A stretch of 64,000 nt of DNA from Gnetum montanum (GCA_015680685.1 MNCI01005867.1:276348-340347); one strand, 5' to 3'; counted from the stretch's first letter, positions 24,092 through 35,485 are shown. A program made the numbers and translations. Notes: generated from the sequence alone by a model not told the origin.

Positions 24092-24096
24092 ATTAT

Positions 24097-25036
24097 TGAT
24101 GAGCGACGAGGTACCCCTACGCTCAACCATATGAACATGAGCGTTTCATGCACAATCCAGTTGAATTTCAATGACTAAGTGCTTATGTGCCCTTGTGGAA
24201 TAAGGATGGGTTGGTTGATCGTTGTCTTCCCAAGCTTACCTATATGTCACAATTGTATCGTTAAGTAAGCTTGAGGCATATGATTTTTATAGCTTTTATG
24301 TTTTTATGTCCTGTGCTAGTAGGGAAGGAGAGAGGTAACTAAGTGACTAATTTAACTTAACTACTCCTTAACTAAGTTTTAACTAATCCTAACACTAGCA
24401 TCTGTTCCCACTTTCCATACACATCCTAAACTAGTGCAACACTGTTGGGATTACCAAACGCTAATCATTACTAGGTTACCAAGCATTACACGCATGCTCA
24501 AAGTGGTTGTGCTTGTGTAATTTAACGATTTGCTTAATTAATCAAAATGAATTACTATGCTAATAACAAAAATGTAAAGTGCATAAAATAAAATAAATGT
24601 AAAATAAAATAAAATAAAATAAATGCGTAAGAAAACAAATCTCAAGTGCTGCAAGGATGAAATAAAGAGCTCATCTTTATTTCTATACACAAGGTGTGCT
24701 CAAATACACAATGCTCGAATAAAGATATGTCCACACTTAGACCTCCTGCTACGGGCACTTGGAAAATACTCTAACCTTCAAACAGACTACAAGAGCTTTG
24801 CTACTTGACTGCTAAAAGACTTCTCCCAAATTGTGTGCATGGGCACTGTATTTATATACTTGGGAGCAACTACTCTAATAATTAGAGTAACTGCTCTAAT
24901 AATTAGAATAATTGCTAAAGTAACCGCTAGAGTAACCTCTCTAATAATTAGAATAACTGCTATAGTAATTGCTAGAGTAACCACTCTAAAATTAGAGTAA
25001 CTACTAGAGTAACCACTAGAGTAACTACTCTCATCA
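24097..25036 (-). mobile_element. RT-5: solo LTR
   Basis: A 940-base LTR TGATGAG...CTCATCA flanked by a perfect duplication ATTAT (24092-24096 and 25037-25041), with no internal sequence. This is the expected product of recombination between the two LTRs of a full element. The R/U5 half matches the other TGATGA families (polyadenylation signal near 24676-24723 in complement; TTACCAAACGCT repeats). The U3 start is different: an array of TAGAGTAACT-type units instead of GATATC palindromes. Confidence 0.9.
24860..25030 (-). repeat. TTACTCTAG tandem array in RT-5 U3
   Basis: Ten or so units built on AGAGTAACTGCTCTAATAAT, many containing the self-complementary core CTCTAATAATTAGAG. It sits where the other families have GATATC palindromes, directly inside the LTR end and ahead of a TATATAAA-type box (24851-24857 in complement). 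Confidence 0.7.
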
Positions 25037-25169
25037 ATTATCAATCGAGGTATTTGTTAATGATCAATTGATGTATTAGTTGGAGAATTAGTTGAAGAAA
25101 TAGAACAATCTTCAACCATCAAGGAAAGGTATATTAATCCATCCTATAATCAAAACATATCACAAAACA

Positions 25170-26360
25170 ACATGGAGACTCAAAATCTCATTTCAATAGC
25201 TATAATACTCATGAAGAGAAATGATCCAGACAAGAATCCAAGAATAGGAATGAAAGTTGCAACATACAACGTGCTTGTAAGATCCCTAGTGAATGAGAAA
25301 CAACATCCACTATGTCCATCATGGATTTGGATTATTATGAATATCGATATCCACACATCTTAGTAGAGTTAGAAGATTTGGATACTGATGTCTTGTGCTT
25401 ACAAGAAGTCTTGCCATGGGAATTTCTATATGAATTCCAACCAAACTTGGGAAAGATGGGATACAGATGTATTTATAAGAAAAAACGTTCTTATGAAAGT
25501 TCTTCTTTTGAGCCATATAGATTAGCCTATTGTAGAAATCACAACATGGATAGTTGTGCAATCTTTTATAAAAAAGACAAGTTTGAATTGGTACAAAGAC
25601 TTGAATGGAGTTTAGAAAATATGCTTTTTGAAATTCCAAAACTTCAAGTAATGGAAAAGAAAGAATAGTTAAGATTTCAGAAAAATCATGTAGTCTTGGC
25701 AGTGATTCTAAAAGGTCATCTATCAGCAAGATGTGTATGCATGGTTAACACACATTTGATTGTCAAACTAACATGTTTAGATGTTAGACTATGTTAAGGA
25801 ACATACTTGATTAAGAAAATAGAAGAAATTTTGAAGAATAAGTTATTCGTAAGTTCTATTGATCCAGTTCCATTTATTGTTTGTGGAGACTTTAATGCAA
25901 AAGTTGAAAATAGTGTTTATCAATTCTTAAAATATTGATGTGTAAAGGAATCCTTGGAAGATGAACCTATTTTGAAGAAGATGTTTCCATAAATTCAACA
26001 TGCAATTCCATTAGCTAGTACATATTTTGCTTCTTTTGAATTTTCAATAGATAATCATATTCTAGAATTCAAGAACAGATGATGTTGATGGATAGCATTC
26101 ATTAAGAACCATAGTTTACCAATTACTTTGCTATGATTAATGAGGATGAATCAACAACATTCTTCATTGAAAATTTAGATTATATTTGGTATGATGTCCA
26201 ATTCTTCAAAGTTATCAAGTTACTAGAGTTAATTTCTAAAGAAGAAGTTGAGAAGAATCAAGATCAAGCCTTGCCATCCCAAACAAGGCCATCTGATCAC
26301 ATACCACTTATGGAAAAATTACAGTTACTCCCATTAGTTCATAAGGTTGATCAAGATTAA
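25170..26360 (+). pseudogene. CCR4/Angel-type nuclease (EEP family), intronless pseudogene
   Basis: The reading starts near M-K-R-N-D-P-D-K and gives KVATYNVLVRSLV (25253-25291). After one frameshift (about 25318) it reads the 118-codon stretch with LDYYEYRYPHILVELEDL, T-D-V-L-C-L-Q-E-V-L (metal-binding Glu) and DSCAIFYKKDKFELVQ. Further stops and shifts follow, then M-V-N-T-H-L, FIVCGDFNAKVENSVYQFL (25870-25930), and at 26133-26360 FFIENLDYIWYDVQFFKVI and P-S-D-H-I-P-L-M (catalytic Asp-His). This is the full motif order of the endonuclease/exonuclease/phosphatase fold as found in CCR4, Nocturnin and Angel, which shorten mRNA poly-A tails. Host genes of this group normally have introns and this copy has none, so it is probably a reverse-transcribed or captured copy. 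It lies in the RT-3 interior, in the element's sense direction. No poly-A tail or flanking duplication is visible. Confidence 0.75.
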
Positions 26361-26705
26361 GAAGTATCTCACCTTACTTTTATTAATGATCTTATTATTT
26401 TATTGAATTGTTTAATTTCTATTTCAATTAGATTAATAGAATATCTAAGGTAATGAAAAATTGGAAATAAAAGAATTTGCCCTACCTTCACTTGGAAAAC
26501 CAAATTTAAGTTGTACTTTGTGTGATCCTAGTAAGGATTGGTGATTGGTGATTAATAGATCTTTAATTCACTTCTTGTCATTATCTTAGAAAATGAAATA
26601 AATATTAATAAAGTAATATTTAACTTTCCATATATTCTTCTCACATATATTTTGTTTGCAGAATAATCAAGAAATAAATTCAAGTTTAAAGGAGAAATCA
26701 AATTA
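26361..26705. other. RT-3 interior between nuclease pseudogene and RT-6
   Basis: A/T-rich sequence without recognisable genes or repeats. It may include the pseudogene's 3' untranslated part. Confidence 0.4.
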
Positions 26706-26710
26706 TTAGA

Positions 26711-27510
26711 TGATGAGCCGCGATATTGCGTACGCGATATCGCATCGGCCCCTGCGATATCACGAATGCGATATCACAGCCCGTCACCAGTTCTATAAAT
26801 AAGAGGCAGCTTTCCCTTGTTTCATCATCTAGATCTAGACCCTTATCTAAACTCTGGCAGTTTTACCATTCTAGAGATAGAATAATTTCCATGTGCCTGC
26901 AGTAGGAGTCTCAAAGTGAACGGATCTTTATTCGAGCAAATTGTACCTGAGCACACATTTGTGTACAACAATAAAGATGAAATTTCTGATAAACCTTGTA
27001 GAACATGGACTAAGCTAAATAGGAATTAATTATTTTTGAATGTTTAAATGATTTATTAGAAAATTAATCTCTCTCAACCCTTAACTCTCCTAGTTAAGTG
27101 CATTTAGTACGATCACTTCGAGCACGTGTGTAACGCTTGGTAACCCAGTAACAAGTAGTGTTTGGTAATCCTAGTAGTGTTGCACTGGTTCAGGGTGTGT
27201 GCGGAAAGTGGGAATGGATACTGGTGCTTGGACGATTAGAATTTAGTTAGTGAATAGTTAGTCACTTAGTCTCTTCACCCTTCCCTCTTAGCATAAGGTG
27301 CTAAAAAGATAAAAGACATAAAAATCATATACCTTAGACTTACTTAACCATACAACGATGACAATACAAGTAAGTCTAGGAAGACAACGATTGATTAACC
27401 TTAAGTGTTCCATTAGGACGCGTAAGCACTTAGTCCTGGAGTTCGACCGGATCGTGCATGAGACGCTCGTATTCGTATGGTTGAGTGTAGGGGTACCTCG
27501 CCACTCATCA
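26711..27510 (+). repeat. RT-6 left LTR
   Basis: 800 bases. U3 starts with four GATATC-type units (26721-26778), about 30 bases more than the right LTR, then TATAAATAAGAGG (26796). Polyadenylation signal AATAAAG near 26970. Ends CCACTCATCA. Confidence 0.9.
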
Positions 27511-27511
27511 T

Positions 27512-27529
27512 AGGCACCATTGCTAGGGA
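27512..27529 (+). other. RT-6 primer-binding site (tRNA-Asp type, decayed)
   Basis: AGGCACCATTGCTAGGGA, one base after the LTR. Confidence 0.75.
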
Positions 27530-27655
27530 TTTAGTTGTTTGTGCGCTATGTAGAACATAGGAAATCATTCATATCATTGGGAGCTAAAACAAACCCTTAG
27601 GGTTAATCAAGAGAAAAATAACATAACGGTAAACAACACACCAAACAAGACTAAA

Positions 27656-30600
27656 ATGTCTTCTTCTTCAAACAAAAGCACTTCACCACCTAGGACCAAC
27701 ACTAGAGACAGTTGGTGACACAACACACATAACCAAAATCTGCCAGTTCCTCTTCAATTCAGTGTGGTATATATTCATCACGATGAATATATACCTGACT
27801 TTACCTTTGTCTTCCATCAGGACAAACAACTGCGTTGGAGAGACTTGGAGGGTAACATAGTGTTGCCTCTACACAAAGTAGCCCCCAACATGCTTCTTCG
27901 TGCCCTTGCACAAATAGGCATGTCACAATTATACGCTGAGTACATTGCATGCGATTACAACGCAAGGGACTACCATCCCACAGAAGAGCAACGTCAATGA
28001 GACTTGCAGCAAGAGAGTTACCACACATCATTGAAGGGCAAAGGACCCCATAATGCTTTGCCTGTCATAAGCGAAATTAAGGGTGGTGAACCTATTTCAA
28101 TAGGTTCTCCAAAAAATGATGTTCCCCCTCCTAATGATAGTGAGGAGGTGATGTATCAGAACCTGCACTCCACGATTCACAACCCTGGTTCTGATCCCCA
28201 AAAACACCAAGTGTTCAATGAGGGAACACAAACACAAGATAAGGGTGAGCATTCTAATTGTCATCACGATCGAAGCTGGGACCACCAAAGAGAAGGTAGG
28301 AAACATCATCATGGCGATGGTTCTCCTTCTTCTTCACCTTCATCGTCACATTCACCCTCTCCTTCAACATCTGGACGTAGTCATAAGGAACCTAACTGTG
28401 AGGATAAGGGTAAGCAAAATGAGAGACCTCGACAAGAGAGTTGACAGTGAGGATGAGGGCACTCTAGAGAATGAAGGCATGGAAGAGGGGAAAGTAGGGA
28501 ACCACGTAGACATCATAGACGCTGTGAGAGAAATGACCATGAAGACCCCTACTTGCAACTTGAAGCATGTTAGACATCATGAAGGCCATTAGAATACCCA
28601 CAAGGCACCAAAAAGATAACAGGATTAAGAGACTAGACATGAATAATATCCCACGATTTGAGGGGGGATACAACGTTGATCCTTAGAACCACTTATAGGC
28701 ATTTCACGATGCATGTGCCTTGCAAAATATTGAAAATGAGTGGCAAAGTTTGAAGTTGTTTCCAAGGACACTCATAAAAGAAGCAAAAAGCTGGTATTGG
28801 TCCTTAGAATCGAAATCCATTCAAAGGTGGAGTACGATGCTAGAACTGTTTAATGATAAATATCAAACATACTCCCGAGTGTTCAACCTGCGAAAGCAAA
28901 TCCAAGGATGGAAGCAGGATAATCATGAACCCTTAGATGCTGCCATGGATTGATATTATGCATTGCTACATCATTCTCTGGGCCATGGTTACGCACAACA
29001 AGATCAACTACGCCATCTCGTAGATGGGCTTAGGCAAGAACACTTGGAACATATGCCCAAGGGAGATTATTAGAGCTTAGGTCCCATGAGGTTCATAGAT
29101 TGTTGGAGCAAGTAGCTAAGGAAGAAGGAGAGCTATGTAAGAGAGAAAGTGCGGAAGAATACAACCGTGATCCTTCCCTTCGAAAAAAGGAAGTGAGATT
29201 CTGTGAGGAGGAAGAAGAGTCACCACTCGAAGAGATGGTGAATAGGAAAACCTTGCCGCTCCAAAAAATAACAACAGAAGTGTTGACTAAGGTAGATCAA
29301 ATATGGGACTCCTTAGACAGTAGATTTGAAACCGTTTTAAAAATTGTAGAGGAGTCTAAGGAGCGAAGTAGTGACTATGATAAAAAGAAGAAGAGGGATT
29401 TGGACCATGCATGTAACAAAGGTAAGGGTAAAATGACCATCATTGAAGAGGTTGTGAATTCTGATACGGACAATGACGATGAATGTGAGATATGCCAGTA
29501 TGGCCATCCTAAGGGATGTTGCCCAATAATCTCACATTTGCAAGAGTCTGGGGTTTATGCACTTAACCCATGACTTAACAAACGGCAAACACCCCAACAG
29601 TTACCTTATCCTCAAGGTAACCCAAGGCAGTTCCACCAACCGCTAACATATTATCCAAGTGGAACTCCACCACAACCTATTGAGCAACACCAATAGTGGC
29701 AATACCACCCACAGTCATGGGGGATGCCACCGCCAAGGCAACAATACTCTTACAGGAAACCGGATCCATATGGCTACTATGTGCAATAGCCAATCTCTCC
29801 AAGTGACTCTGTTGGTCACGTGACCCCACAACGTCACTACCAAGCTCAGGAGTACTATAGGACTCCTTCTCTTGGGAGAGACACACCACACACATACCAT
29901 CCTCCAAATCCACCTACAACTCTTACACCAATAGCTCCAACCGCTCCAAGAATGTAAGGGGTATTCCCCACTCAACCACAACAACCCAATGTCATGAGGG
30001 ATTCAAATCCTCAAACCGTAGTTGGTTCTAACAATCTTATCTCTAAAAGACCTTTCTTCAGAACCAACAATCCAACTAAGCCCTCACCATCACAAGCAGT
30101 TGAACATCTAAACACCTCCGTACCAAATAAGGTTTTGGGACCTCCTTCAACCCAAAAATCAAGCTTAACGCACACGGTTATGTTAACACATGCCGTTACT
30201 GACTGGATTAAGGTGGGCCACCTTCCCAGGAAATTCTCTGATCCTGGAAGTCCTCTAATCTATCTCCAAGTCGCTGGGAATGAACCATGTAAAGCTCTTT
30301 TGGACTCAAGTTCTGAAGTCAATCTAATATGACAAGAAATGTATAAAGCCTGGAACGTGCCTCCACTAAAGAAGAGCAATATTCGCTTAGAGCTGGCTTA
30401 CTAGTCCATCACTATTCCCTTGGGACTAGTGGAGGACATCATTACCACTGCGTGTGGTTGGTCATACCTAGTTGATTTCCTAGTGATCCAAGTAAACAAT
30501 GACAAAGGGGACTTCCCAATAATAATGGGAAGGGCATGGCTAAGCACCATAAACACATGCCTAGGAATCCACGATCTTTCCCTAAAAAATCTAAGGAAAA

Positions 30601-31041
30601 CACTTATGGAAAGATCAAGAAGAAGAAGGTTCCATGCCTCACATACAATGATATAGAGGGTGATGGTGTATAGGAATGTTTAGCATTTCCTGCATGCAAC
30701 CGGTGTGCCTAGGAAGTTAACATACAAAAGTGCCTGTATGTAGCAACCACACAACAAGAGAACACCTAGTGGTTGACAACTAATCAAGAGAGAAACCCAC
30801 CAATATGCATGGAACTAACTGGGGGACCAACTTGCGCCCACGTAGAAAGCATAGATGCACTAGAGCAAGAGTGTCACCAACTTCCAACCCTTAATCTAAA
30901 ACCACCAATCGAGGGAAGTTGGAAACTCTTAGAAAATTCAAATGAGTACTCCGATAGGAGAATACTAGTCTGTGTGCAACCAACCGAACCTTATCATGAA
31001 CCTAGAATGGTCTATGCACATAGCACATCTGAGAGAGAATG
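27656..31041 (+). pseudogene. RT-6 gag-protease (broken)
   Basis: ATG at 27656 (M-S-S-S-S-N-K-S). 27764-28000 reads Y-I-H-H-D-E-Y-I-P-D-F-T-F and L-L-R-A-L-A-Q-I-G-M-S-Q-L-Y, conserved in RT-4 and RT-8. A Ser/His/Pro-rich linker (28004-28444) is followed by the gag core from 28638 (M-N-N-I-P-R-F-E-G-G-Y) through S-W-Y-W-S-L and M-L-E-L-F-N-D-K-Y to L-D-A-A-M-D. A charged helix spans 29100-29480 and the variant knuckle C-E-I-C-Q-Y-G-H-P-K-G-C-C lies at 29484-29522. A Pro/Gln tract is followed by the protease: VTDWIKVGHLPRKFSDPGSP and K-A-L-L-D-S-S-S-E-V-N-L-I (30295-30330), where the catalytic triad Gly has become Ser. 30420-30656 reads GDFPIIMGRAWLSTINTCLG. Several stops and at least two frameshifts. 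Ends at the purine motif near 31080. Confidence 0.8.
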
Positions 31042-32949
31042 ACCTCGCTCATTATTTCAGATCTTCCCCTTCCAACTCAGTCATGGGGGAGATGGCCATC
31101 TATGCTAATCAATTGAGGCCCTCAGTTTCTTTTTAAGTTTTTGTTTTACAAATTTCTTTAACTTTTCTTATTTTTGTTTTACAACATTGTTTATACTTTT
31201 TCATTTCTTTGTGTGTTTGTTTATTTTGTTTGATTCATCACCTAATAAGTGCTCCTGATGGTGGTATGAACTGTATTCCATTAATTGCTAATGTTTGGTT
31301 TTTACCTTTAAGTTTTGATGTTAATACTAAGGTATGGTTCTTTTGATATAGCAGGCAATGAGTCCACTTCATCCATACATCCATAAATTTCTATGGTCTC
31401 TCTTGGCTTGGAACTGTACAGTCCCCTTTCCCAATAATAAGTACTATCAATGAATCGGTGACTGGGCATTTCTCAAACTAAGGAAGGACTCAAGGATTGA
31501 AAAGGGTGTGACTTCAAGGGGATTTGATGCACTTGTGCTGGCCATTCTCTTGGGTGCTTGGATGTTTTCTTCTTGAGTTTTCCTTACCATTCTGACGTTG
31601 CTCCATTTTCGGGAAGCAGAGCTAATAAAAATAATAAGTCTTTGCATGGTGTGGTTCTCACGCAAAATACAAAAAAAAAAAAAACAATGAGAATTCAAAG
31701 CACATCCCTTAGATGAAATAATCATTTGGGCTACAAGCATTGGTTATGGAACTAAATAAAAATGTTTCCTCTAACTAAGGCCCTTCTTGCTTCCTACTTT
31801 CTCCTTGTTCGTTTCATTAGAATTATGGTGACTCTTTGGTGGAAGCATTCATGTTACTTCAGGTGGATGGATTGGCCAAATGTATTAATGCAAATTCACT
31901 GGATGTGGATTGTTTGAGGCTGGATTCGGAATGGGATTTACTAAGTCACATTAACCATTAATACGTAAGGGGCTGTACACCACCTTGTTCTTGAGACTCC
32001 ATTCTGTTCTCTCCTTGCCATCCTTCTTTCTCCATTTTTCACCTCATTGCCAGTTGTATCAATAGTCCATATTTTGGTTGATGCATTTTTTTCTTTTTGG
32101 TAAACTCTTGTAGTTAAGACTTTAACTCTTGTCTCCAAATGACATTCTTAGAGCCTACGGACTCTTTGAATGTGGGATTGTCAGGGCATTAAGGGCATGC
32201 ACCTGCTTTGGGGAGAACCCACTAGCATTTCTGTTTGGTGCATCCATTAATTTCTTTCCTTTAAACATTTACACAATCACCATTTATTTAGTTCATTTCC
32301 ATCCTTGACATCCATTTTATTGGCATGACTGTTGTTTCTTTTTCTCCATCTTTCTTATTCCTTATCTTTTTCCATACTATCGCTACCAAAGGTTCGCTCT
32401 CAGTCATGGGGGTCCTGGTCCAATTTTTTTAATTTTCTCTTAAACCCTACACCTTGGGTAGTCACCAGTATTATATCTCCAGATCCGCATTAGCCATATC
32501 ACAACTCAGCCAATGGACCTTACACTGAGGTAAGGTATTAACTGCATTGTGATTTATTATCCTTGTTAATATCAAATTGTGTTGTGTCTGCAGATGGCGA
32601 TCATACAACAACGGATTGGATCTAGAGGGAACACTTGGAATGGACTGGTGCTGGAGCCGTTATGCAAGGAATAAGATTGATGATGCACTTATGGATGGAC
32701 AACAAAACACGCAATCTTGGCGTCAGTAGCAACAAACTTCTTCTTTTCTCTCTCTCTTCTCTCTTCTCTCTCAGCTGCCAAATAAGGCTGGATGTCAAAT
32801 GTGTATAGTGTTCACTCTTGTTGTCATGAACACTAATTTTGTCATGTATTGTAATGATGATCTGTTCACATGTCACCCCATTCACCATTAGTATTATTCA
32901 AGTCAATAATCCCATACCTTCCCAATATTTTGTAAGGAACTCGAGGACA
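31042..32949 (+). other. RT-6 spacer with ORF2 stump
   Basis: Non-coding 1.9 kb corresponding to the RT-4 spacer. It carries CAGTCATGGGGG-type sites at 31078-31093 and 32401-32416, a pyrimidine-rich run, and at 32535-32593 the conserved mini-intron. The ATG at 32594 starts M-A-I-I-Q-Q-R-I-G-S-R-G and meets a stop after about 26 codons, so ORF2 is only a stump. Confidence 0.65.
32535..32593 (+). other. Candidate mini-intron before RT-6 ORF2 stump
   Basis: Donor AAG|GTATTA, branch-like TTGTTAATATC, acceptor TGTCTGCAG directly before ATGGCG; 59 bases. Confidence 0.55.
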
Positions 32950-32973
32950 AGTTTTCATTCAATCATGGGGGTA
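32950..32973 (+). other. RT-6 polypurine tract
   Basis: TTCATTCAATCATGGGGGTA, directly followed by the LTR TGATGAG. Confidence 0.85.
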
Positions 32974-33751
32974 TGATGAGCTGCGATATCGCGTACATGA
33001 TATCGCAGCCCGTCATCAGTTCTATAAATAAGAGGTAGCTTTCCCTTGTTTCATCATCTAGATCTAGACCCTTAGCTAAACTCTGGTAGTTTTACCATTC
33101 CAGAGATAGAATAATTTCCATGTGCCCGCAGTAGGAGTCTCAAAGTGAACTGATCTTTATTCGAGCAAATTGTATCTGAGCACATATTTGTGTATGGCAA
33201 TAAAGATGAACTTTCTGATAAACCTTGCAGTACATGGACTAAGCTAAATAGGACTTAATTACTGTTGAATGTTTAAATGCTTTCTTAGACAATTAATCTC
33301 TCTCAACCCTTGGCTCTCCTAGTTAAGTGCATTCAGTACGATCGCTTCGAGCACATGTGTAACGCTTGGTAACCCAGTAAAGAGTAGCGTTTGGTAATCC
33401 GAGTAGCGTTGCACTGGTTCAAGGTGTGTTCAAGGTGTGTGCAGCAAGTGGGAACGGATACTGGTGCTAGGACGATTAGAACTTAGTTAGTGAATAGTTA
33501 GTCACTTAGTCTCTTCACCCTTCCCTCTTAGTATAAGGCATTAAAAAGATAAAAGACATAAAAATCATATACCTCAGACTTACTTAACCATACAACCGTG
33601 ACAATACAAGTAAGTCTGGGAAGACAACAATTGATTAACCTTATGTGTTCCATTAGGGCGCGTAAGCACTTAGTCCTTGGAGTTCGACCAGATCGCACAT
33701 GAGACACTCATATTCGTATGGTTGAGTGTAGGGGTACCTCGCCACTCATCA
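32974..33751 (+). repeat. RT-6 right LTR
   Basis: 778 bases. Only two GATATC units at the start, TATAAATAAGAGG at about 33024, AATAAAG at 33199-33205, end CCACTCATCA. A short duplication GTTCAAGGTGTG (33417-33439) is private to this copy. Confidence 0.9.
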
Positions 33752-33830
33752 TCATAGCATAGGATCATGAAAGATAGCATTAGAGCTGGAAAAAGATAGA
33801 GAACATGAACTCATTCAAGGATGAACGAAA

Positions 33831-33845
33831 CCTAAGGGGGTAGAT
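33831..33845 (+). other. RT-3 polypurine tract
   Basis: CCTAAGGGGGTAGAT directly before the LTR TGTCACATCC. Confidence 0.75.
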
Positions 33846-34419
33846 TGTCACATCCCCATTCCCAAATAATGTTGCTACCGAATGAAGATGATTTCTTTTC
33901 ATAACAAGTGTTATCATTATCTTAACAAGACCTAAAAGGGTAGTTGTGATTAAGACCCTAAAGGGCATGTTGTAATAATGAACATGTCTTTTAAGGTAAC
34001 ATTTGGAGGTTTAACCTAAGGCATTTATAACCAAGGTTAGAGGTCATGCTAGCATAGAGTGGCGGAGCTGATATAGGCAAGTTATGAAAGCCGAGTGAAG
34101 CGGGATAGGAATTGGACTAGCCATCCCTTCTGGTCAAGCTATAGGCCTAACCATGGTGGCAATGCTAAATTGCCTCTAAGGGATAGATGCCAAAGGAAGA
34201 AAACCCCAAGGAACACTCTCAGAGCACAATACAGATACATTATTCCATATCAATAAAGCATTTTTTTCTTTCTCTTTTTACATTTTTTCTATTATTTCCT
34301 TTATACATAATGTCGAATATCACATATATTTCGCATTTGGTATATTTTATTCATACACATAATGTTTAATATATCATATATTTGACGTTTGCTATGACAT
34401 CCAAAGATAGGATGTCACA
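33846..34419 (+). repeat. RT-3 right LTR
   Basis: 574 bases, TGTCACATCC...GGATGTCACA, complete. CCATATCAATAAAGC near 34247 is a likely polyadenylation signal. Confidence 0.8.
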
Positions 34420-34597
34420 TCCTACTAGTCTTTCTTTGTCATTTTGTAATACATCCACTTGAATAAAACTATGTAATGTAACACTCCAATTTTAGAATGG
34501 TTGCCAATCTAGTCTTGGTCACCCCACAATTTTTGTAATGAAACTTTGTCCATTTATATATAACTCGAGGACAAGTTTTTAGTTAGTTGTGAGGGTA
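34420..34597 (+). other. RT-1 3' internal end with polypurine tract
   Basis: Non-coding remnant, similar by eye to the sequence ahead of the RT-9 right LTR. It contains AACTCGAGGACAAG and the purine tract GTTGTGAGGGTA at the LTR boundary. Confidence 0.6.
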
Positions 34598-35485
34598 TGA
34601 TAAAACTTGATATATCAGGCAACTTCGTCGATGCATCTTAGATGCGTTGACACAACCTCATCGACGCATCCCCATCAATGTAGCTAAATGTATTAACATA
34701 TCCTTGTTGATGCAATGCCTATATTTGCCTATAAAAATGTGAGTACCCGCCACATATTTGGCATCATTTGATCAGTAGTGTAGCCAAACTCTTGCAATTT
34801 TTTTCTATAATCCTAGAGAACAATTAGTGAGTGCCCACAGTGTGGATTTAAGTTAGTTGTATGGCGTCTTATTTAAGTGGCATTGTACCTATACACATTC
34901 CATGAATGGCAATAAGATCAAGATTGATTCCTATTCATTGTAGCACTTTAACTTAAAACAAATTTACTTTCAATGCAATTTATTTTCTATGTACTTAGTT
35001 AATATTTACATTTCCATGTACGTTAATCAATTGGCAAAATGAGCATGACTAGTTTCGAGCGTAAACACATATTCACTTGGTAATCCCAACAACGCTACTG
35101 CTTGGTTCACCTAGTAGCATAACATTTGGTAATCCTAGTAGTGGATATGTGAGTTCATGATGTGTACAACAAGCTACGAACATCAATAATCACCCTTAGG
35201 ATAGTTTAGAATTTATCTTCTTAGTATTAATTAGTTTAAATAATTGATTTTTACATGATTATTTAGTCAGTTTAAGGGCTACACAACATCAATAATCATA
35301 TGCCTCACTTTGGACTAAACCATATGTGACAAAGCTACCACTAGTCTAAGTGGAAAGATAGTGACCTACAATTAATACTTACCAATCTAGTTACCACACT
35401 AGTTCCATACATGGAATTCAACCAAATTGCACATGAATGCTTGTGATTCATATGGTTGGGCATAGGGGGTACCCATCACTCATCA
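34598..35485 (+). repeat. RT-1 right LTR
   Basis: 888 bases, TGATAAA...CTCATCA. U3 starts with GTCGATGCATC / GATGCGTTGACAC / CATCGACGCATC units (34625-34710) instead of GATATC, then TATAAAAA (34730-34737). The leader has TTGGTAATCC repeats near 35078-35140, and the U5 end is the shared one. Confidence 0.85.

Larger units (their letters stand above)
26711..33751 (+). mobile_element. RT-6: complete LTR element with gag-protease only
   Basis: A 7.0-kb plus-strand element: LTR 26711-27510, primer site 27512-27529, gag-protease 27656-31041, spacer 31042-32949, polypurine tract to 32973, LTR 32974-33751. Same layout as RT-4. The flanking pentamers are TTAGA and TCATA, only a 3/5 match, so the target duplication is decayed or lost. 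The sequence after it (33752 on) runs straight into the RT-3 polypurine tract, so the insertion lies just inside RT-3's 3' end. No polymerase or integrase. Confidence 0.85.
13796..34419 (+). mobile_element. RT-3: LTR element with tRNA-Met primer site, no gag/pol, three nested insertions
   Basis: Two related plus-strand LTRs (left, truncated, to 14223; right 33846-34419) with TGTCACATCC...GGATGTCACA ends. A primer site TGGTATCAAAG lies after the left one, and a polypurine tract AAGGGGGTAGAT before the right one. LTR ends of this kind with an initiator-Met primer site are typical of chromovirus-type Ty3/gypsy elements. The interior, once RT-4, RT-5 and RT-6 are removed, is about 4.6 kb: leader, minisatellites, a possible LTR edge and a CCR4/Angel-like nuclease pseudogene, with no recognisable gag, RT or integrase. 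It is either a large non-autonomous derivative or a composite. The left target duplication is lost. Confidence 0.6.
1201..35485 (+). mobile_element. RT-1: old Ty3/gypsy-type LTR element, outermost host of the left nest
   Basis: A plus-strand element bounded by a truncated left LTR (from 1201, TGATGAGACTTGATATGTC) and a right LTR (34598-35485, TGATAAAACTTGATATATC). The bases outside are ATTGG (1196-1200) and CTTGG (35486-35490), a 4/5 match that could be a decayed 5-bp target duplication. The interior is gag (1305-2580, resumed at 11399 after RT-2), then the post-gag spacer to about 13605, then the paired LTRs of RT-3 with everything nested in them, then from 34420 the last 180 bases and a polypurine tract. 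The rest of the left LTR, the primer site, the gag N-terminus and anything between spacer and 3' end are missing, so it is deleted as well as interrupted. It is the oldest insertion of the left nest. Confidence 0.6.

Noticed and set aside
26706-33756. A target-site duplication for RT-6 (TTAGA / TCATA)
   Set aside because: Only 3 of 5 bases agree and one difference is a transversion; not good enough to claim.
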